Assembly (NCBI GenBank): GCA_022448425.1
Contig: JAKVCY010000099.1
Coordinates: 1 to 64,000 of the forward strand
Origin: Thalassotalea sp.
GTDB lineage: Bacteria > Pseudomonadota > Gammaproteobacteria > Enterobacterales > Alteromonadaceae
DNA: 64,000 bases
Reading direction: 5' to 3'
Shown here: one piece after another, positions 58,268 to 64,000 of the stretch
How the letters are laid out: each line of letters begins with the position of its first letter
Numbering within the stretch: position 1 is the stretch's first letter
The notes under the pieces: generated by a model
What the model was told of the DNA's origin: nothing
The model's database searches: none
Seen by the model: only the letters and a program-made list of their open reading frames with translations
Made by a program: the position numbers and the translations under genes

Positions 58268-59128
58268 TTATACTTTGGTAAGTGCCCTGTAGCGAGCAGG
58301 CGTCACTCCTAGCATGCGTTTGAAAGCCATAGTCATGTGGCTCTGGTGAGTAAACCCAAGTTAAGCACTAATCTCAACCAGGATTATATTGGTTTTTAGT
58401 AATGATTTGGCTTTTTCGATTCTTACCCAATTAATGAAACTGGCAGGCGACTCTCCGAAACTCAGCTTAAACATTTTGGCAAAGTGATGAGAGCTTAAAT
58501 TAACGGCGTTAGCAAGTTTAGCAATGGTTAGTTTGTCACCGATACCATCCATAATTTGCTGACATGTCTGGTTTCGATGGGAAGTGGACAGTCCACCGGT
58601 TATCGCGTTTTGTTTTATATCAAAGCCGTTAAAGCTTCTGATAACGTAGTCTAGTACCTCATAACCAAGTTGCTCTATATGTAGTTTGTTACCTGCACTC
58701 TGAGTTTTCTTGACGCTAAAATATTTCAAAAATAGTAGTTTGAGTTGCTCGTATTCTAGGAACACTTGATCGGTTAATTCAATAGCACGGGTGTCTATTT
58801 GATAGGTGATGGCGGCAAATCTTTTAATAAGCGCTGGACTGAAATACAAATGAGCAAACTCTGTTCTTTGCCTAATTTGCCAGGTGCTGTCTTGTGAGTG
58901 AGCCATGAAACAAAATCGGTCAGGCCCACCAATATTCGATGGTTGATTTGCTCTGATATTTATGTTTCCACCACTTAGGTAAAAACTTAGGGTGTGAAAA
59001 TCGTTATTTTGATAAACAACGTTGTAACCCTTGTCTACTAACCAATGCTTGAAACCTATGTGTTCACCTAACTCAGAGACAGGCAGCTCTTTCTGTCGCA
59101 CCAAATTATTAAAATTTTTAGTTTCCAT
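58268..59128 (-). pseudogene. AraC-family regulator interrupted by one in-frame TAA
   Basis: The N-terminal part (about 1-150) is a cupin-like sensor and the C-terminal part an AraC HTH domain: LTIAKLANAVNLSSHHFAKM is the first helix-turn-helix. After LVEISA the frame meets TAA (58,361-58,363), then continues LGFTHQSHMTMAFKRMLGV and TPARYRALTKV to a stop at 58,268. The continuation is exactly the second helix-turn-helix of AraC proteins, so only one codon is damaged. The truncated 255-residue product would lack part of the DNA-binding domain and is probably inactive. Confidence 0.82.
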
Positions 59129-59293
59129 GGGTTATTATGTGTATTCACTGAGGTTATTAGTACATAAATGCACCGCTACTCAATAATCTCTATTCCATCT
59201 AACGCCTGATTAATATAGGATTCTTTGTGCTTTACTAGATTGCGGTAAAGCACTCGGCTGACTTTACATCAAGCTTTTCATTATGGAGATACA

Positions 59294-60691
59294 ATGCACG
59301 TTTTAAAATACCTTTCTGCTGGGGTTGCGATGACCCTATTCAGTGCTCAATTATTGGCGGCGCAAACCCCAATTACCAATAGCCAAAAACAAACCGCAAA
59401 TCAGCTAATTGAAACTGCGTTAGATAGCGATCTTGGTTATGACATTGTTGAGTCTTTAACAACTGAAATTGGTCCACGTTTAGGAGGTTCAGAGGCAGAG
59501 AAGCGCGCTCGCGACTGGGGTGTTGAACTTGGCAAAGAGTTAGGCTTTGATAAAGTTAGCATTGAAGAGTTTACGATGCCGTTCTGGGATAGAGGTCAGT
59601 TACACATTTCACTTACGTCACCTTACCAGCAAGATTTATACGGTAGTGCTTTAGGTGGTTCTGCGCCGAGTAAAAAAGGCATTAATGCAGATGTTGTTTA
59701 TTTCAGAGATATTCACGCGCTGGCTGAAGTTAAAGCGGGCGCACTAAAAGGTAAAATCGCTTTTGTTGATGGCGATGCTATGGTGAAAAGCCAAACGGGC
59801 GCTGGTTACAGCCAAGCTAATATGCGTCGTCGCGTTGGTTGGCAACATGCTGAGCGCGGTGAGGCCAGCGCTTTAGTTGTTCGTTCTGTGGGCTCAGACT
59901 CTCATCGATTCCCACACACAGGGATGATGAGCAAAAATGAAGACAAATGGGCGAAAATTCCTGTTATCGCGATTTCAAACCCGGATGCAGATCACCTGCG
60001 TCGCTTGCACAACTTAGATAAGCCGTTATCGATTTCATTACATTCAGAGTCGAAATGGAAAAGCGATGTTAGCAGTGGTAATGTCATTTTAGACTTAGTC
60101 GGTAGTGAAAAGCCTGAAGAAATCGTACTTATTGGTGGCCACTTAGATAGCTGGGATTTAGGTACGGGTGCAGTTGACGATGGTGCTGGCGTTGCTATTA
60201 CTACAGCCGCTGCAGCACTTATTGCTAAATTACCAAAACGTCCAAAACGTACTATTCGTGTTGTAATGTTTGGCGCGGAAGAAGTGGGCCTACTTGGTGC
60301 ATTTGCTTATGCTAAACAACATGAAGCGAATTTGAAAAATCACGTAGTTGCGACAGAGTCAGACTTTGGTGCACAGACAATTTGGCAGTTAGTGTCAAAT
60401 GTGAACCCAGAAGCAACGGTGTTAATGGATGAAATTGCTAAAATATTATCACCGCTAGGTATTGTTCGTGGTGGTTCAGATGTTCCAGGTGGTGGTCCTG
60501 ATATCATCCCAATGGCGCGTATGGGCGTTCCTACAATTCGTTTAAACCAAAATGGTCGTGACTATTTTGATTTACACCACACGCCAGATGATACGTTAGA
60601 TAAAATTGATCCAGACGAATTAGCGCAAAATATCGCAGCGTATGCAGCTACGATCTACTTAATTGCAGATTCGGACGTTAAATTAAAGTAA
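59294..60691 (+). CDS. Secreted M28-family metallopeptidase
   Basis: The 465-residue precursor has a signal peptide ending near LLAA (about residue 23). The dinuclear zinc site is complete: H283 in GGHLDSWDLGTGAVDDGAG, D295, the catalytic E329-E330 in GAEEVGLLGA, D357 in TESDFG, and the final His in LHHTPDDTLDKI (about 428-429). A PA-like insertion domain lies at about 125-230. It resembles carboxypeptidase Q/aminopeptidase-type M28 enzymes and probably digests peptides in the periplasm or outside the cell. The start has GGAG upstream. Confidence 0.9.
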   Translation: MHVLKYLSAGVAMTLFSAQLLAAQTPITNSQKQTANQLIETALDSDLGYDIVESLTTEIGPRLGGSEAEKRARDWGVELGKELGFDKVSIEEFTMPFWDRGQLHISLTSPYQQDLYGSALGGSAPSKKGINADVVYFRDIHALAEVKAGALKGKIAFVDGDAMVKSQTGAGYSQANMRRRVGWQHAERGEASALVVRSVGSDSHRFPHTGMMSKNEDKWAKIPVIAISNPDADHLRRLHNLDKPLSISLHSESKWKSDVSSGNVILDLVGSEKPEEIVLIGGHLDSWDLGTGAVDDGAGVAITTAAAALIAKLPKRPKRTIRVVMFGAEEVGLLGAFAYAKQHEANLKNHVVATESDFGAQTIWQLVSNVNPEATVLMDEIAKILSPLGIVRGGSDVPGGGPDIIPMARMGVPTIRLNQNGRDYFDLHHTPDDTLDKIDPDELAQNIAAYAATIYLIADSDVKLK

Positions 60692-60714
60692 TGGTATTGT
60701 AAGTGCTTTTTAAG

Positions 60715-60745
60715 GGCTGAGCTTTTTTACTTGCTCAGCCTTACG
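60715..60745 (+). terminator. Terminator-like hairpin after the M28 peptidase
   Basis: GGCTGAGC (60,715-60,722) and GCTCAGCC (60,733-60,740) form a perfect 8-bp stem, but the T-run lies in the loop rather than after the stem. It is a plausible but imperfect terminator. Confidence 0.55.
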
Positions 60746-61406
60746 CCCATTTCAGGCTGATATTGCGCAGCATGGTGTGTTAAGACAGTTTTTTGCTGTT
60801 CCGAACCATTCGGTTTGTGAAATTCCAGACGAACTCGCCAGTGATGTCGCCGTCTTGTTACCGAACTCAGGCATGTCTGCATTGTTGGCAATGGAACGCC
60901 TTGATCTTAAAGAAGGTGACTCGTTAGCCATTAACAGTGCGCAAGGGGCTGTCGCTCACTTTGCCATTCAATACGCCAAGAAAAAGGGCGCAAAGGTTTT
61001 TGCCTTTGCTCAAAAAGGGTCATCACAAAAGACTGTCTCAGTTAGGCGCAGACTTTGTGTTTGATTGTGAGTCGAGTGCGATATGTGAAACGGTTAATCT
61101 AGAAGCTGGATCTGGAGGTTTTGATTGTATTCTTAACACAACAGGTGGTGATGGCTTCTTGAAGACCTATCTAACCTGCGCTTTGGCGGTCGTATCGCGT
61201 GTTTGAATGGCTTCCCTACAATTCCTGAAAAAATGCTATGTCTGCACTCTCCGACAATGAGTGTCATTTCAGTGGTTGGCGCAACCTTGTCGAAAAACCT
61301 ATGTGCGCAGCAGCATCTGCATTTTATCGGCGACCGTTTAGTTGATGACGTTTGTTCGGGCAATATTGAAGCTCCGGAATTGCGTCATGTGCCTTTTGAG
61401 GCATAA
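60744..61406 (+). pseudogene. Zinc-type alcohol dehydrogenase/quinone reductase (MDR) gene, truncated and frameshifted
   Basis: Three pieces of one MDR Rossmann domain run in successive frames. The first is LRQFFAVPNHSVCEIPDELA and on through AQGAVAHFAIQYAKKKGAK (60,744-61,010). The second is KRLSQLGADFVFDCESSA and CILNTTGGDGFLKTYL (about 61,020-61,170). The third is NLRFGGRIACLNGFPTIPEK to the stop (about 61,171-61,406). The frame changes fall near 61,010-61,040 and near 61,170. The catalytic N-terminal GroES-like domain is missing. It is clearly dead. Confidence 0.8.
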
Positions 61407-61554
61407 TCGGTTAAGTAGGTATTGAGTCATTTAGTGAATCGCACTTGCGAAGTTCGCCCAGTGATCAAGGTTAAATAATCGCTTTTCATTTTCACATCCA
61501 TTTCACACTCGGTGCATTAATTTAATCCTTACACTAACCAAGTAGGGATTAATT

Positions 61555-62292
61555 ATGTTAGCTAGATCAAAAGGTTGCATTGAACTTGATGGCGTAAGCC
61601 AAGCATTTAGTAGCAATGGCGCCGACGTCACTCTATTTCAACACCTCAACTTATCAATCCATCAAGGACAGTCGTACGCGATAACTGGCCCGTCTGGCGC
61701 AGGTAAATCCAGCTTACTGATGTTGATGTCGGGCTTGGAGCAACCAAGTGCGGGCGCTGTATATTACGTTAATTTAGCAGAGACGAGTTACAGGCTGGCG
61801 CTGTCAGAGGTTAGAGACGCCTTTGGTTTTGTCTTTCAACAGTTTCATTTACTACCAGAACTAACTGCCTTAAACAATGTTGCATTACCGTTGAGATTAC
61901 GTGGAATTAAAGATGCCGAGCAACGCGCTAAAAAGTGGCTTGAGCGTGTCGGTTTAGGTCATCGGTTAGGTCACAAACCCAACCAGTTGAGCGGGGGAGA
62001 GCAACAACGAGTTGCGATTGCGCGAGCCTTGGTTTTTGAACCTTCCTTTATCTTTGCCGATGAACCTACTGGCAACCTAGATGGCAACAATGCCAACGAT
62101 ATTGCTGATTTACTGTTTGACTGCTGTTTAAACCTCGGGGCAGGGCTGATAGTTGTCACTCACAGTGAAGCCCTTGCTGCCAGAGCACAACATCGATTTG
62201 TGTTAAAAAATGGTGAGTGTCATCAGCTTTCAGGTGCGTCTCTATCTTCAGAACAAAAACCATCAGCAGTACAAAAGGTGGCGTCATGTTAA
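61555..62292 (+). CDS. ABC transporter ATP-binding protein (LolD/YbbA-like)
   Basis: The 245-residue ATPase has Walker A GPSGAGKS (45-52), the Q-loop at [10 protein letters not shown], the ABC signature LSGGEQQ (145-151) and Walker [13 protein letters not shown] (165-176). The GNLD and LRGI features place it with the MacB/LolD/YbbA group that drives FtsX-like permeases. It overlaps the following permease by 7 bases, so the two make one transporter. The substrate is unknown; a lipoprotein, lipid or peptide related export function is likely for the group. Confidence 0.88.
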   Translation: MLARSKGCIELDGVSQAFSSNGADVTLFQHLNLSIHQGQSYAITGPSGAGKSSLLMLMSGLEQPSAGAVYYVNLAETSYRLALSEVRDAFGFVFQQFHLLPELTALNNVALPLRLRGIKDAEQRAKKWLERVGLGHRLGHKPNQLSGGEQQRVAIARALVFEPSFIFADEPTGNLDGNNANDIADLLFDCCLNLGAGLIVVTHSEALAARAQHRFVLKNGECHQLSGASLSSEQKPSAVQKVASC

Positions 62293-64000
62293 GTCAATCA
62301 TTGGCATTAGCTTGGCAATACCATCGTCAAGAGCGCAACGAGCGAAGCCATAGGTACTTGCGCTGGATATTCATCGTTTTGATGGTGTTTATTGTCACAC
62401 TGAGTCAAAGCAGTCACAGCATTCAGCAATACCTAACAGGTAACCTAGCCAGCCTGTTGGGTGCTGACGTGGTCATTAGCCATTCGCAAGTGCTTTCGCT
62501 TGAGCAACAGGAAGCGGTTGAGGCTTCGTCACAGCGTATCGTAGAAACACAAACTGTGTTAACCACTCTAACGCATAAGCAGCAATGGCAACGGGTTAAA
62601 CTAAAAGGCGTTGCCAGCGGCTACCCACTGCAAGGTGAACTTAAAACCAGTACGGTGCTTGGCGGTAGTGAACAAGTAATGGAAGGCGGCCCTGCGCAGG
62701 GTGACATCTGGTTAGACGCGCGTTTGATGACCAGTTTGTCAGTTAATCTTGGTGATTCACTAACGCTATCAAATCAAACCTTTAGAGTGAGCCAGATACT
62801 TGTGCATGAGCCGGATCGCCTGATGGAAGGTCACAACGTTGATATGCGGGCGATGGTTAACTTAGCTGATTTAGCCCGCTTAAACTTTGCATCAGACTTA
62901 ACCACGTATCGTTACCTAATCGCTGCCGACAAATCGCAAATCAATACCTTAATTGATTGGCAAAAAACAGTGCTTCCTGCTGCGCAGGTCATTCACAAAC
63001 AAGGTGCTCATCCGCTTGCATTGTTTTGGAAACGGGTAGAGAACTTTATGGGTCTTGCGTCTATTGTGCTGTTCTTTATGGCGGCGATTGCCATTGAACA
63101 GCTAAGTCAGGTGCAGATTAGAAAAGAGCAATATTTTTCAGCGGTGTGTATGAGCCTTGGCGCGAGCAAAGCGCAGAGCTTTTATTTGTCAGTGACGAAA
63201 TGGATACTTCGGGTTGCGTTACTGCTTCCATGGGTACTGGTGATTTCAGGTTTATGTCACTTTTTTATTATTGATTGGCTAGCAAACACTTTTCAAGATA
63301 CAGCATTTCAAGGACTGACTTGGCAATGGAACTGGCGTGTAGCAATCAATGCAATAGGTGCCAGCCTAGTGGTGTTCTTACTGGCGCAAATTCCCGTATG
63401 GTACGGACTAAAACAAACATCGATAGGACAGCTATTAAAGCGCAATACCAATACACCTGCGACTTGGCTGATAAAAGTTTGCTCGGTAGCGATTCTGGCG
63501 TTAATTGCCTTTGTCTATTCCGATAATGGCCTATTAACCGCAATGATTTTAGGTGCAGTTTTCGTTTGCGTATTGGTGATTACATTAACCAGTTGGGGCG
63601 TACTGACGGTTGGTGAGAAGCTCACTAAGAATGTCTCCGGCTTATTACCGTTTACCCTTTTTATGATGCGCCAACGCTTGGTTAGCAAAAGCACGCAGAT
63701 TTTAGGTGTTGGTTTATCAGCTTTTCTGCTGCTGTTCACACTGATGCTGATGAAAGATTTAGGGCAGACGATGTCGGCATATCAACGTCAGCACGACGGC
63801 AACTTATTGATTTCACAAGCAAGTGATAAACAAATGACAGCGGTCAATGCGTGGGCACAAGACAACCAGATCAAGGTTCGCCAAGCTAAGCCTTTCTATT
63901 ACGCAAAGCTTATAGCCATAAATGAGCAGTCGCTTGCAGAGCATAGCGATAAGCCAAGCGATACCATGTCGACGTTCCAGCGTGCAATTCGCTTACATTG
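62286..64000 (+). CDS. ABC transporter permease, FtsX/MacB-like (YbbP type), 5' part
   Basis: The frame opens at the ATG at 62,286 inside the end of the ATPase gene and stays open for 571 codons to the window edge. A membrane helix (WIFIVLMVFIVTLSQ) near residue 30 precedes a periplasmic domain (about 50-245, with HEPDRLMEGHNVDMRAMVNL), then hydrophobic segments from about residue 255 on (FFMAAIAIEQLS and others). The layout, with extended size and repeated FtsX domains, suggests the YbbP-like type of about 800 residues. The C-terminus lies outside the window. Confidence 0.85.
   Translation, partial: MLSQSLALAWQYHRQERNERSHRYLRWIFIVLMVFIVTLSQSSHSIQQYLTGNLASLLGADVVISHSQVLSLEQQEAVEASSQRIVETQTVLTTLTHKQQWQRVKLKGVASGYPLQGELKTSTVLGGSEQVMEGGPAQGDIWLDARLMTSLSVNLGDSLTLSNQTFRVSQILVHEPDRLMEGHNVDMRAMVNLADLARLNFASDLTTYRYLIAADKSQINTLIDWQKTVLPAAQVIHKQGAHPLALFWKRVENFMGLASIVLFFMAAIAIEQLSQVQIRKEQYFSAVCMSLGASKAQSFYLSVTKWILRVALLLPWVLVISGLCHFFIIDWLANTFQDTAFQGLTWQWNWRVAINAIGASLVVFLLAQIPVWYGLKQTSIGQLLKRNTNTPATWLIKVCSVAILALIAFVYSDNGLLTAMILGAVFVCVLVITLTSWGVLTVGEKLTKNVSGLLPFTLFMMRQRLVSKSTQILGVGLSAFLLLFTLMLMKDLGQTMSAYQRQHDGNLLISQASDKQMTAVNAWAQDNQIKVRQAKPFYYAKLIAINEQSLAEHSDKPSDTMSTFQRAIRLH

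Noticed and set aside
61555-64000. MacAB-type drug efflux system
   Set aside because: No MacA-like membrane-fusion protein is adjacent, and the ATPase is a separate short protein, as in LolD/YbbA systems, not fused to the permease.

Overview
The window reads as a piece of a marine gammaproteobacterial chromosome, most likely order Alteromonadales near Colwelliaceae (Colwellia/Thalassotalea). This is inferred from the moderately AT-rich composition, the classical gammaproteobacterial gene orders, and several small families typical of that group (DUF3192, DUF2789, DUF3301, DUF3549, YqcC). No database search was possible, so the placement is provisional.

Layout. 1-139 holds the left part of an IS982-family insertion sequence, cut by the window edge. 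0.6-2.2 kb holds a lone PAS protein and NAD-type isocitrate dehydrogenase. 3.0-19.3 kb follows the E. coli xni (ygdG) / ppnN (ygdH) / queF / syd / csrB / yqcC / truC neighbourhood, stretched by inserted accessory genes. At its centre (about 14,273-14,603) lies an unmistakable CsrB/RsmB-type regulatory RNA with about 21 GGA motifs, many in hairpin loops, a terminator and a GacA/UvrY-like upstream palindrome. Two copies of a 370-380 bp non-coding MITE-like repeat (5,277-5,645 and 19,998-20,379, opposite orientation) frame this segment. 20.5-24.8 kb is the minus-strand set map-glnD-dapD.

25.8-50.2 kb is the conserved housekeeping block rpsB-tsf, then pyrH-frr-uppS-cdsA-dxr-rseP-bamA-skp-lpxD-fabZ-lpxA-lpxB-rnhB-dnaE-accA-tilS. 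It covers translation, UMP synthesis, isoprenoid and phospholipid precursors, outer-membrane protein assembly and lipid A synthesis. A short accessory insert (DUF4785-like protein, secreted hydrolase, periplasmic binding protein) separates tsf from pyrH.

50.3-64.0 kb is accessory: a dicarboxylate-type symporter, astB, an SPFH protein with a ribbon-helix-helix partner, a secreted M28 peptidase and an ABC exporter of the LolD/FtsX-like type running off the end. This part is rich in broken genes: a chemotaxis receptor with one in-frame TAG, a periplasmic binding protein with a one-base frameshift, an AraC regulator with one in-frame TAA, and a multiply frameshifted dehydrogenase. Two more broken genes lie earlier (a GGDEF remnant at 5.7-6.3 kb and a small membrane-protein gene with a stop at codon 7 at 13.5 kb). 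Most of the lesions hit sensory or regulatory genes and several are single changes, so they look recent.

I found no tRNA, rRNA, CRISPR array, prophage or obvious defence system. The most interesting items are the Csr-type RNA with its conserved synteny, the structured MITE pair, and the set of genes with single in-frame stops.
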